From Desulfatibacillum sp. (lineage in GTDB: Bacteria; Desulfobacterota; Desulfobacteria; Desulfobacterales; SpSt-501), in assembly GCA_020725555.1 (NCBI GenBank), contig DYEU01000004.1, positions 1-64,000 on the forward strand: a stretch of DNA of 64,000 nucleotides, in the 5' to 3' direction. The notes beneath the pieces are model-generated. The model made no database searches. It was not told the DNA's origin and was given only the letters and a program-made list of their open reading frames with translations. Within the stretch, counting starts at the first letter, position 1, and every line of letters starts with the position of its first letter. Made by a program: the position numbers and the translations under genes. Of this stretch, positions 9,656 through 17,538 are shown in pieces.

Positions 9656-11799
9656 TCCCGCACCCCGTGCGCGGCGAGCAGCGCGACCACCTCGGGGAAG
9701 TCGATCCCCAGCCGCCTCACCGTGGCGAGGGTCGGGATCCCCTCCGGGGTCCAGCCCCGGCGGCGGTAGACGGCGTCCTGCAGGCGCACGTACTGGGCCT
9801 CGCGGTGGGCGCGAAGCAGCGCGCGCTTCTCGGCCGTGGCAAGCGAGGCGATGTCCCTCCCGGGGTGAATCTCGGCGAGCTGGCGGTCGTAGCGCTCGGC
9901 GCGCGACTCGTACTCCAGGTCCGTCACCGGACCGACGGCGCGGTAGGGGAGGGTGTCGTGCTCGCGGCGGCCGAAGCCCATGCGCAGGTTGAAGATCCGC
10001 TGGAAATTGTAGACGGCCTCGCTCATGCGGATGAGGTCCTCCGGGGTGGACTCGCGGCCGGTGACGGCGCTGAAGTACTCGGCATACCAGCGGACGTGCT
10101 TCATCACCTTGGCCGGCTCGGGGGTGTCGCGGTTGTCCTCGGGGACGATGTCGTTCCAGGGCAGCTTGCAGAGCCCGCAAAGCGAAAACCAGGTGCGGAA
10201 CATCGGAAACCAGTGCAGGGCCTCGGCCTTCTGCTCGAAGGTGGGCATGAAGTTGTGCACCATGTCGAGAAAGATGAGCCAGGCCTCGTCGTGCTGCGGG
10301 CCCTTCAGGGCGAGCCCGTAGCCCCCCTGCTGGGCGAGCGACTCCTTGGTCATGTACTCGGAAAACTCGAGCCCCTTCGCCTCCATGCCGATGTCGGCGA
10401 GCAGCCGCGGGTCGGCCCCCCAGCGCTCGGCGAAGAGCGCCTTCATCCGGCGCACCCCCTCGCCCACGATCCGGCCGAAGCCCTCGCCGCGGGCCATCTG
10501 GTGGATCAGCTCGAGCGCGGCGGCGCGGTTCCCGAAGCGCAGCTCGAGGCCGCCCGTCGCCTCCCGGCCGATCAGCCCGAGCTCGAAGCACTCCATGGCG
10601 AAGGCGGTCGCCGTCCCCACCGAGATCGTGTCCAGGCCGTAGGCGTCGCAGTAAAAGTTCATCTCGATCACCGTGTGGGGATCGAAGATGCCGAGCAGGG
10701 AGCCCAGCCCCGCGATCGTCTCGTACTCGGGCCCGTCGACGAAGACCGGGGTGCCGCGGTAGGGCCCCGTGAGGGGGACGAAGTCGCGCACCCCGTGCGA
10801 GCAGGCGACCGTGCAGCCCATCCAGCAGCCGTCGAAGCCGGGGTCGAAGAGGCGGCGGAAGACGGCCTGCCCGAGGTTTTCGGCCTCGCGGTGGCTGCCG
10901 AAGCGGAAGTTGTGCGTGGGCAGCAGGTCGTGGTCGTTCATGATCGTGACGAGGTGGGTCGTCCCGATCACGGACATCTCGTTCTGCTTGGGGTCGAGCT
11001 CGACGATCTCCCGCGAGTGCAGCCGCGAGACCTGCTTGAGCCGCTCGCGGTCGGCGGGGGCGTTCGTGTCGATCGTGACCGAGGAATCGGTGCGCGCGAC
11101 GAGGGCGCGGACCCTCTTGTGCGCCAGCACGGTGCCGATTCCGCCGCGTCCGGCCTGCTTGTAGCGCGCCCGCTTGCGCTTGGGGTCGTACCAGCTGAAG
11201 TTGAGGCAGCCGAAGCGGGTGTGCCGCGCGGCCGGCCCCGTGGAGACGACCGAGACGTCCCGGGGCCGGCCCTTCGCAAAGCGCTCGGTCAGGTAGGCGG
11301 TCAGGGCGTAGGCGTCCTCCGGGAGGCCCTCCGCCCCGTAGAGCGTCACCTGTTCCTCGATCCCGTCGACGACGATCACGACCTCCTCCGCGGAGAGGCC
11401 CTGGACCTCGAGGGCGTCGAAGCCCGCGAACTTGAGAAAGGGGCCGAAGTAGCCGCCCACGTTCGAGTCGATGACCGTGCCGGTGAGCGGCGAGATCGTG
11501 GCGGCGATGCTCTTGCCCGAGCCCGGGTAGCTCGGCGTCCCCCCCAGAGGCCCGCAGGCGATGCAGATCTCGTTTTCGGGGTCGTCCCAGCGGGTCTGCG
11601 GGGTGACCGCCTGCCAGAGGAGCCAGAGGTCGAAGCCCTTGCCGCCGATGAAGATCCGTTCCATCTCCGGCGGGACGGGCTTGACGGCGACCGCCGGCCG
11701 GGAGAGATCGACGTGGAGGGTCTGGCGGGTGTACCCGCGCTCGACGGCGGGCCGGCGATAGGGGAAGGAAAGCCTCGGTTCCAGTCGGGGGGCGCTCAT
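9652..11799 (-). CDS. Aldehyde ferredoxin oxidoreductase family protein
   Basis: A 715-residue AOR-family enzyme, expected to carry a tungsto- or molybdo-bispyranopterin and one [4Fe-4S] cluster and to oxidise aldehydes to acids at low potential. The N-terminal cofactor domain has GGKGFDLWLL and the ACGPLGGT and GSGKSI segments. The candidate cluster cysteines are at residues 325, 329 and 333 (CWMGCTVAC), plus CGLC much later. The spacing CX3CX3C is one residue longer than the usual CX2CX3C of the family. RBS GGAGC precedes the ATG. It lies between a D-amino-acid-oxidase-like flavoprotein and a MoaD-like gene in one operon. Substrate is unknown. Confidence 0.9.
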   Translation of the reverse strand: MSAPRLEPRLSFPYRRPAVERGYTRQTLHVDLSRPAVAVKPVPPEMERIFIGGKGFDLWLLWQAVTPQTRWDDPENEICIACGPLGGTPSYPGSGKSIAATISPLTGTVIDSNVGGYFGPFLKFAGFDALEVQGLSAEEVVIVVDGIEEQVTLYGAEGLPEDAYALTAYLTERFAKGRPRDVSVVSTGPAARHTRFGCLNFSWYDPKRKRARYKQAGRGGIGTVLAHKRVRALVARTDSSVTIDTNAPADRERLKQVSRLHSREIVELDPKQNEMSVIGTTHLVTIMNDHDLLPTHNFRFGSHREAENLGQAVFRRLFDPGFDGCWMGCTVACSHGVRDFVPLTGPYRGTPVFVDGPEYETIAGLGSLLGIFDPHTVIEMNFYCDAYGLDTISVGTATAFAMECFELGLIGREATGGLELRFGNRAAALELIHQMARGEGFGRIVGEGVRRMKALFAERWGADPRLLADIGMEAKGLEFSEYMTKESLAQQGGYGLALKGPQHDEAWLIFLDMVHNFMPTFEQKAEALHWFPMFRTWFSLCGLCKLPWNDIVPEDNRDTPEPAKVMKHVRWYAEYFSAVTGRESTPEDLIRMSEAVYNFQRIFNLRMGFGRREHDTLPYRAVGPVTDLEYESRAERYDRQLAEIHPGRDIASLATAEKRALLRAHREAQYVRLQDAVYRRRGWTPEGIPTLATVRRLGIDFPEVVALLAAHGVRE

Positions 11800-11815
11800 C
11801 GTTTTGCTCCTTGGG

Positions 11816-12970
11816 TCATTTGAGTTTTTCGACGCGGTGGAAGTCCCGGTAAGGGGAGAACTCCGCGAGAACGGTCTCGTCCTCGGCGTTCAGGGTCCCC
11901 GTGACCATGCGGCCGACGAGCTCGCCCACGCCCGCACCGAGCATGAGCCCCTGGCCGCACATCCCGGTGGCGTGCAGCAACCCCGGGACCTCCCGGTTCC
12001 AGCCGACGATCGGCGAGCCGTCGGGGGTCATGGGGTAGAGGCCGCGCCAGGTGCGCCGCACGCGCAGGTGCTTGAGCCGCGGCACGAGCTCGACCAGGCG
12101 CGTGCAGACCTGGGGGAGGAAGGCCGAGGTCTCCCGCTTGTCGGTCCCGACGATGGGCGGCTCGGGGGTGAGGCAGAAGACCACCTGGCCGTGGCGGTTC
12201 TGGTAAAAGTAGAAATTTTTGGAGCCGGGCGCGGGGCGCATGTCGACCACCATCGCGTGGAAGAAGGCGGCGACCGGCTCGGTGATGCCGGCCTCGTGGC
12301 TGTCGGGGACGACCGGCAGGCTCACCCCCACGCTCCGGCCGAGGGCCGCGGAAAAGGGCCCCGCGGCGTCGATCACGACGGGCGCCGCGTACCGCCCGCG
12401 GTCGGTCGTCACCCCCGCCGCGCGGCCCCCTTCGCGGTCAATGCGTTCCACGGACTCCCGGAAACGGAACTCGACGCCGAGCCGCCGGGCGTGCCGGTAG
12501 AAGGCGTCGGCGACCCGGAGCGGCGAGATCGAGCCGTCGCCCGGGGCGAAGGTCGCGCCGAGCAGCCCCTCGCGGCAAATGCCGGGCACGATCGCGGCCA
12601 CGGCCTCGGGGCCGATGAAGTCGATCGCCAGCCCGTAGGCGCGCTGCAGAGGGAGCAACCCCTGGAGCAGCCGCGCGTCCTCCTCGCGGTAGACCGGGTA
12701 GAGGTAGCCGCCGGGGAGCCACTCGATGTCGTCGCCGTGGGTGTCGCGCCAGGAGGCGAAGATCGCGAGCGACCGGCGGCAGACGAGGATCTTCCCCGGC
12801 GCCGAGTGCGTCGCCCGCACCCCGCCGATCGCGTGCTTGTTTTCCCCCTGGCCCGGCGAGGGGTGCCGGTCGAGGACGAGCACGCGCAGCCTCTCCCGGC
12901 CGAGGGCGAGGGCGGCGGGCAGCCCCACCGAGCCCGCCCCGACCACGATCGCATCCCAGCGCTCAGTCAT
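11816..12970 (-). CDS. FAD-dependent oxidoreductase, D-amino-acid-oxidase/glycine-oxidase type
   Basis: A 384-residue DAO-superfamily flavoprotein. The FAD-binding GxGxxG motif is at residues 11-16 (GAGSVG), and the C-terminal stretch WRGLYPMTPDGSPIVGW with GMCGQGLMLGAGVGEL is the typical FAD-contact end of the sarcosine/glycine oxidase group. In operons where a DAO-like subunit pairs with an HcnB-like Fe-S flavoprotein, the pair forms amine or amino-acid dehydrogenases such as HcnABC, dye-linked proline dehydrogenase or opine oxidases. The start overlaps the end of that partner gene by 8 bases here. The substrate cannot be read from the sequence. Confidence 0.87.
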   Translation of the reverse strand: MTERWDAIVVGAGSVGLPAALALGRERLRVLVLDRHPSPGQGENKHAIGGVRATHSAPGKILVCRRSLAIFASWRDTHGDDIEWLPGGYLYPVYREEDARLLQGLLPLQRAYGLAIDFIGPEAVAAIVPGICREGLLGATFAPGDGSISPLRVADAFYRHARRLGVEFRFRESVERIDREGGRAAGVTTDRGRYAAPVVIDAAGPFSAALGRSVGVSLPVVPDSHEAGITEPVAAFFHAMVVDMRPAPGSKNFYFYQNRHGQVVFCLTPEPPIVGTDKRETSAFLPQVCTRLVELVPRLKHLRVRRTWRGLYPMTPDGSPIVGWNREVPGLLHATGMCGQGLMLGAGVGELVGRMVTGTLNAEDETVLAEFSPYRDFHRVEKLK

Positions 12971-15041
12971 CGTCGGCCTCCCGCACGCCCGCGAAGGCGC
13001 CGATCGGCACCTCGACGAAGAGCGGCCGGTCGACGCGGTCGGTGATCGCGGCGGGGTCGATCCCCTCCTCGCGGTAGAGCCGATGGATGAGCGGCCGGCA
13101 GGTCTTCGACCCGCAGGCCCCCATGCCGGCGCGGGTGACGGCCTTGAGCTGGTTCAGGTCGCGGATCCCGTCCCGGATCGCGGCCCGGATCTCGCCGGCG
13201 GTGATGCGCTCGCAGCGGCAGATCACGGCCTCGTCGGGGGGCGGCGCCTTTTCGTAGAGGGCGAGCGGGTCGACGGCCCGCTCCTGGACCCAGATGCCGG
13301 CCGCCCGCTCCGCGGCCGCCCGCTCGACCCGGACGCCGACCAGGAGGGTGCCGGGGTGCTTCCTGCGGCTCTTCACCTTCACCACGGGGTAGCGCCCGAG
13401 GATCGCCCCCTCGGCGTCGGTGACCGGCACGAGGCGGCCGACCTCGACCTTCTCCCGCCAGATCTCGTAGGGGAGGATGACGAGCGGGTGCTCGGGGTCG
13501 TCGCGGGCGTCGACCAGGGTCACGGCGAGCCCGGGGCAGACCGCGACACAGCTCGCGCAGCCGGTGCACTCGGTCCCGGGGACGAAATAGGGCAGGCCCG
13601 TGATCGCATCGTTCTCGGTGCGGATGCCCTTCCGGGGGCAGACCGAGGTGCACGGGTTGCAGGGGATCTCCTGGAAGCAGTGAAAGACGGGGTAGACCGC
13701 GCCGGCCCCCTCGGGCGGCTTGCGGGCCGTGACCGGGCCGGGCCGGGATTTCAGCAGCGCCTCCTTCTCCTCCCAGTCGCGCGGGATGTCCCCGGTGTAG
13801 GCCCCCAGCGCGCGGGCGACCCGCAGCCCGGCGATCTTGCCGCTGAACATGGCCGCCGAGGCCTCGGCGATCTCCTGCGCGTCGCCGGCGCATTCGACGG
13901 GGATCCCGAACTGCTTCGCCTTGAGCGCGAACTCGTTCACCTCGGCCAGGCCGACGGCGACGAGCACCCCGTCCACGGGGAGGGTGCGGGCGGTTTCGGG
14001 CCGCATGCGGAAGCGCTCGTCCACCGCCGCGATCGTCGCCGCCTCCACGCGCTCCGTGCCGTGCGCGCAGACGATCGTGTGCCGCGTGAGGATCGGCACC
14101 CCCAGGCGCTTGAGCTTGTCGGCATGGACGCGGTAGCCCCCCACCTCGGGCAACGCCTCGACCAGGGCGGCGACCTCGATGCCCGCCTGCAGGGCGTGGT
14201 AGCCGGCGATGAGCCCGACGTTTCCCCCGCCCACGACGAGCACCCGCGAGGCGCAGCGCACGAGGTCCCGGTTGACGAGCGTCTGGAAGGCCCCCGCGCC
14301 GTAGACGCCGGGGAGGGTGTTGCCGGGGAAGGAAAGCATCTTCTCCCGCGCCCCGCAGGCGACGATGAGCCGCTCGGGCCGGATGAGGACATAGCGCCCC
14401 CGCGAGACGGCGCCGACCCGGCCGTCGGCGAAGACGGCGACCACCGTGGTCTCCAGGCGCATCGCGACCGACGGGAGCCCTTCGAGCTCGGCGGCGAGCC
14501 GCCGGCCGATCTCGAAGCCCCGGGTGCCGGCATGGCTGTCTTCGACCGAGCCGAAGAATTTGTGGGTCTGGAGGACGAGCTTTCCGCCCGGCCGGTCCTT
14601 GTCGTCGACGAGCAGGGTCGGCACCCCGAGGCGGCCGAGCTCGATCGCCGCCGAGAGTCCGGCCGGCCCGGCCCCGATCACGAGCACGGCAACCGCGATC
14701 TCCTCGACGCCGCCGGTGGCGACGGGGGCGTCGTCCTCGGGAAGCCGCGGCAGGCCGCGGAGGCTCTCTAGACGCATCCCCGCCCGGAGCGGGGTCATGC
14801 AGGCCTTGACGGGGCGGCCGTCGGCCATCACCAGGCACTGGGAGCACTGGCCGTTGGCGCAAAACACCCCCTGGGGGCTGCCGTCTTTCGGGTGGCGGCC
14901 GAGAACGTGGATGCCGCAGGCGGCGAGCGCCGAGGCGATCATCTCGCCGCGGAAGCCGGTCAGGGGGGTTCCGTCCCAGCTGAAGGGCACTTCCTCGCGG
15001 GCGGGGACGGGAAGGATCGGGTGGCGCGCAATGCGGTTCAT
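12963..15041 (-). CDS. Composite [2Fe-2S]/FAD/2x[4Fe-4S]/BFD oxidoreductase
   Basis: A 692-residue fusion. Residues about 1-110 form an HcnA-like [2Fe-2S] domain (CANGQCSQC and a later ACMTP cysteine). A pyridine-nucleotide-disulfide-type FAD/NAD domain follows (GAGPAGLSAAIELGRLG, then VVGGGNVGL). A bacterial ferredoxin module is inserted near 455-515, with CNPCTSVCP and CTGCASCVAVCPG. A BFD-type [2Fe-2S] end has CRC and ACGSKTC. It resembles the alpha subunit of amine dehydrogenases (HcnA and HcnB in one chain). The start at 15041 has GGAG upstream and overlaps the regulator stop in an ATGA; a longer upstream frame is not protein-like. It probably moves electrons from the DAO-like partner to ferredoxin or AOR-linked carriers. 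Confidence 0.87.
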   Translation of the reverse strand: MNRIARHPILPVPAREEVPFSWDGTPLTGFRGEMIASALAACGIHVLGRHPKDGSPQGVFCANGQCSQCLVMADGRPVKACMTPLRAGMRLESLRGLPRLPEDDAPVATGGVEEIAVAVLVIGAGPAGLSAAIELGRLGVPTLLVDDKDRPGGKLVLQTHKFFGSVEDSHAGTRGFEIGRRLAAELEGLPSVAMRLETTVVAVFADGRVGAVSRGRYVLIRPERLIVACGAREKMLSFPGNTLPGVYGAGAFQTLVNRDLVRCASRVLVVGGGNVGLIAGYHALQAGIEVAALVEALPEVGGYRVHADKLKRLGVPILTRHTIVCAHGTERVEAATIAAVDERFRMRPETARTLPVDGVLVAVGLAEVNEFALKAKQFGIPVECAGDAQEIAEASAAMFSGKIAGLRVARALGAYTGDIPRDWEEKEALLKSRPGPVTARKPPEGAGAVYPVFHCFQEIPCNPCTSVCPRKGIRTENDAITGLPYFVPGTECTGCASCVAVCPGLAVTLVDARDDPEHPLVILPYEIWREKVEVGRLVPVTDAEGAILGRYPVVKVKSRRKHPGTLLVGVRVERAAAERAAGIWVQERAVDPLALYEKAPPPDEAVICRCERITAGEIRAAIRDGIRDLNQLKAVTRAGMGACGSKTCRPLIHRLYREEGIDPAAITDRVDRPLFVEVPIGAFAGVREADDD

Positions 15042-15844
15042 GGGCGGGGCTCCTCGAGGCGGCGGGCGGGGAGGGCGGCGCGGGTCCGCGCCTTCGGCCG
15101 GCCGGTGCGCGGCCTGCGGGTGCGGCCGGCGGAGGCGGCCCGCGCCTGCATGCGCGCGTTGAAGCGCGTCACGTGGCCGGCCGCGATGCGCCGCGCTGCC
15201 TCGGCGTCGCCCGCGGCGACGGCCGCCACGAGGGCCTCGAGGTCCTCGTAGTTCTCGCGCAGCTCCGGGGCGGCCATCGACAGGAAGCGCTCGTAGTAGC
15301 GGTGGATGTTCTCGTGGACGGAGGCAAGCACGCTCTGGTAGATCGGGTTCCCGGTCGCATCGGCGATCGCGAGGTGAATGCGCTTGTCGGCCTCGAGGAA
15401 CTCCTCGCGCCGGCCGGGGCCGGCCTCGAGGCACGAACGCGCCTGCGCCAAAAGCTCCCGCAGGCGCGCGACGTCGGAGGCGCTGCGCCGCAGGGCGGCC
15501 TGCGCGGCGACTCGGCCCTCGATCCCCTCGCGGAACTCGGCGAGGTGCTCGAGCGCGACCCGCTGGGAGCGGATGAGCAGGCCGAGGCTTTCAGCCACGC
15601 GCCGGGCGTCCGGGCGGCGCACGACCGGGCCGCCTCCCGTGCCCAGGCGGATCTCGATCAACCCCTTCTCCTCGAGCACGCGCAGGGCCTCGCGCAGGGT
15701 GGGCCGGCTGACGCCGAACATCGCCTTGAGCTCGCGCTCCGAGGGCAGGGTCTCGCCGGCGGGGATCCGGCCGGAGAGGATCGCCTCCTCGATCTGGGCG
15801 ACCACGTCCTGGAAGACCTTGGTCGAACGCGCGGTCTGGAACAA
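15038..15844 (-). CDS. FadR-type GntR transcriptional regulator
   Basis: A 268-residue regulator with an N-terminal winged helix (LPSERELKAMFGVSRPTLREALRVLEEKGLI) and an all-helical FCD effector domain, which usually binds small carboxylates through metal-coordinating histidines. An arginine-rich tail of about 35 residues follows the FCD domain. It is the first gene of a five-gene operon (regulator, Fe-S flavoprotein, DAO-like, AOR, MoaD-like) and its promoter carries a perfect palindrome of FadR type, so the operon is almost certainly autoregulated. The effector is unknown but is likely the substrate or product of the flavoenzyme/AOR pathway. Confidence 0.93.
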   Translation of the reverse strand: MFQTARSTKVFQDVVAQIEEAILSGRIPAGETLPSERELKAMFGVSRPTLREALRVLEEKGLIEIRLGTGGGPVVRRPDARRVAESLGLLIRSQRVALEHLAEFREGIEGRVAAQAALRRSASDVARLRELLAQARSCLEAGPGRREEFLEADKRIHLAIADATGNPIYQSVLASVHENIHRYYERFLSMAAPELRENYEDLEALVAAVAAGDAEAARRIAAGHVTRFNARMQARAASAGRTRRPRTGRPKARTRAALPARRLEEPRP

Positions 15845-15860
15845 GGGGACCCTCCGACGC

Positions 15861-15879
15861 TAAATGGTCTGACCATTTA
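15861..15879. promoter_or_regulatory. Perfect 19-bp operator for the FadR-type regulator
   Basis: TAAATGGTCTGACCATTTA is a perfect inverted repeat around one central base and contains TGGTCnGACCA, the core of FadR-subfamily operators. It lies 17 bases before the regulator start codon and covers the minus-ten box of the promoter at 15876-15905, so binding should block transcription. Confidence 0.88.
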
Positions 15880-15905
15880 TAGCCGATCGCCCCCGACGCT
15901 GTCAA
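15876..15905 (-). promoter_or_regulatory. Sigma-70 promoter of the AOR operon
   Basis: On the minus strand a consensus TTGACA (15905-15900) is followed after 18 bases by TATAAA (15881-15876). The minus-ten box overlaps the regulator palindrome. Confidence 0.75.
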
Positions 15906-15927
15906 GGCGCCGCCGATCCGGAAAGGG

Positions 15928-15956
15928 TTGACACCCCGGGGGGGACCTCTTACAAG
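15928..15956 (+). promoter_or_regulatory. Sigma-70 promoter of proC
   Basis: TTGACA at 15928-15933 and TACAAG at 15951-15956 are 17 bases apart, divergent from the AOR operon promoter. The operator for the FadR-type regulator is about 50 bases upstream, so proC is probably not directly blocked by it. Confidence 0.6.
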
Positions 15957-15992
15957 GCGGCAGAAACGCGTGCGGAGGGGCGGCCCTCTCGC

Positions 15993-16014
15993 GGGGGGGG
16001 GGGGCCGGCCCCCC
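15993..16014 (+). repeat. G12 tract and GC palindrome in the proC leader
   Basis: Twelve consecutive G residues (15993-16004) run into a perfect 16-base palindrome (15999-16014, six G, CCGG, six C with flanking CC/GG). It ends just before the proC ribosome-binding site AAGGAGG. Such a tract is prone to slippage and could fold over the RBS; it is also a place where sequence errors are common. Confidence 0.7.
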
Positions 16015-16030
16015 GCGGAAGGAGGCCGTC

Positions 16031-16888
16031 GTGGCTGCGCTGCAAGGGAAGAAGATCGCCTGTTTGGGCTCCGGCAACATGGGCGAGGCCCTCGTCGCCG
16101 GGCTCGTGCAATCCGGGGCCGCATCCCCCCAGGACATCGTCTGCACCGACATCCGCGAGGAGCGTCTCGAGGAGATGCGCTCCCGCTACGGGGTGCACAC
16201 CGCCGCCGACAACCCCGGGGCGGTCGCCTCCGCGGAGATCGTGATCTACGCCGTCAAGCCGCAGCTCATGGCCGAGGTCCTCAAGGAGACCGCCGACCGG
16301 CTCGACCTCTCGCGGCTGGTGATTTCGATTGCGGCCGGGGTCCCCCTGCGGGCGATCGAATCGCTCCTGCACAAGGAGCTGCGCCTCATCCGGGCCATGC
16401 CCAACATCGCCGCCTCGGTCAAGGAATCGGCGACGGCGATCTCGGCCGGCAAACACGCCCGCCGCGAGGACGTCGATCTCGCCCTCGAGATCTTCAACAG
16501 CGTCGGCCGCACGGTGTTCCTGCGCGAAAACTACCTCATGGACGCGATCACGGGCCTGAGCGGCTCGGGGCCGGCCTACATCTTCATCATCGTCGACGCC
16601 CTGGCCGACGCCGGCGTGAAAATGGGGCTGTCGCGCAAGGACGCCCAGTTTCTCGCCGCCCAGACGCTGCTCGGGGCGGCCAAGATGCTCATGGAAACGC
16701 GCGAACACCCCGGGCAGCTCAAGGACCGCGTCACCTCCCCGGGCGGGACGGCGATCGCCGGCATCCACACCCTGGAAAAGGGAGGACTGCGGACGACGCT
16801 CATCAACGCCGTGGAAGCCGCCACCCTGCGCTCGAAGGAACTCGGGGAGACGATGATCCGCTATTTCGCCGAGGCCAACCACGCCTGA
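16031..16888 (+). CDS. proC: Pyrroline-5-carboxylate reductase ProC
   Basis: A 285-residue NAD(P)H-dependent enzyme for the last step of proline synthesis. The Rossmann motif GSGNMGEAL is at residues 11-19 and the family signature (GLSGSGPAYIFIIVDALADAG) lies near residue 176, followed by the conserved VTSPGGTAIAGIHTLE block. The start is GTG at 16031 with AAGGAGG 8 bases upstream; no ATG fits. A gamma-carbonic-anhydrase-like gene follows after 16 bases. ProC usually neighbours yggT in this lineage; the AOR operon separates them here. Confidence 0.96.
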   Translation: MAALQGKKIACLGSGNMGEALVAGLVQSGAASPQDIVCTDIREERLEEMRSRYGVHTAADNPGAVASAEIVIYAVKPQLMAEVLKETADRLDLSRLVISIAAGVPLRAIESLLHKELRLIRAMPNIAASVKESATAISAGKHARREDVDLALEIFNSVGRTVFLRENYLMDAITGLSGSGPAYIFIIVDALADAGVKMGLSRKDAQFLAAQTLLGAAKMLMETREHPGQLKDRVTSPGGTAIAGIHTLEKGGLRTTLINAVEAATLRSKELGETMIRYFAEANHA

Positions 16889-16904
16889 AGAGGAGAGCCG
16901 CATC

Positions 16905-17486
16905 ATGACGACTGAGGCCTTTTCGCCTTCCGTCCGCCCGAACCCCGCCGGCGACCGGCCCCGCGTCGACCCCAGCGCCTACGTGGACCCGAGCGCCCAG
17001 GTCATCGGCCGGGTGGTGATCGGCCCGCGGGTCTTCGTCGGGCCGCAGGCCGTGCTGCGGGCCGACGAGCCCGACGCCGGCGGCCGGGTGCACCCCATCA
17101 CGGTCGAGGAAGACGCCTGCCTCCAGGATGGCGTCGTCGTGCACGCCCGTGCGGGAACGGAAGTGCGCATCGGGCCGCGTTGCAACATCTCCCACGGGGT
17201 CGTGATCCATGGGCCGGCCGTGATCGGGGCCGACAGCTTCATCGCCCTGCGCGCGATCATCTACCAGGCGGAGGTGGAGGAGGGGGTCTGGGTCGGGGTC
17301 GGCTCGATCGTCATGGGCGGCCGCATCCCCGCCCACGTCTGGGTCCCGGCCGGCTCGCTGATCCGCTCGGAGACCGACACCCGCAGCTTCCGCCTGATCG
17401 ACCTCAAGGAGGAACGGCATAAAAAGGACATCTACGACGCGACCGCCGCCCTGCGCGAAGCCTACCTGAGGCTCCGTTCCGGATGA
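16905..17486 (+). CDS. Gamma-carbonic-anhydrase-like hexapeptide protein
   Basis: A 193-residue left-handed beta-helix protein with repeated hexapeptides (for example AQVIGRVVIGPRVFVGPQAVL). Histidines in VVVHAR, ISHGVVIHGP lie at the positions that bind zinc or iron at the trimer interface of the gamma class. It could hydrate CO2 or be an inactive relative such as YrdA/PaaY. GAGGAG precedes the ATG. It is probably co-transcribed with proC. Confidence 0.82.
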   Translation: MTTEAFSPSVRPNPAGDRPRVDPSAYVDPSAQVIGRVVIGPRVFVGPQAVLRADEPDAGGRVHPITVEEDACLQDGVVVHARAGTEVRIGPRCNISHGVVIHGPAVIGADSFIALRAIIYQAEVEEGVWVGVGSIVMGGRIPAHVWVPAGSLIRSETDTRSFRLIDLKEERHKKDIYDATAALREAYLRLRSG

Positions 17487-17514
17487 AAAAGCCGGGCGGG
17501 GAGGCCCGCCCGGC
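17486..17514 (-). terminator. Intrinsic terminator after the decarboxylase beta gene
   Basis: A GC-rich hairpin (10-base arms 17491-17500 and 17505-17514) is followed on the minus strand by TTTTT (17490-17486). It lies 25 bases past the beta-subunit stop codon, and abuts the end of the convergent carbonic-anhydrase-like gene. Confidence 0.75.
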
Positions 17515-17538
17515 CCGCGGCCGCCAAGGAAGGACGCT

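Noticed and set aside
9458-10591. 377-residue frame covering the MoaD-like gene and part of the AOR gene
   Set aside because: Only its last 65 residues resemble a protein family (MoaD); the rest is a shadow of the AOR gene.
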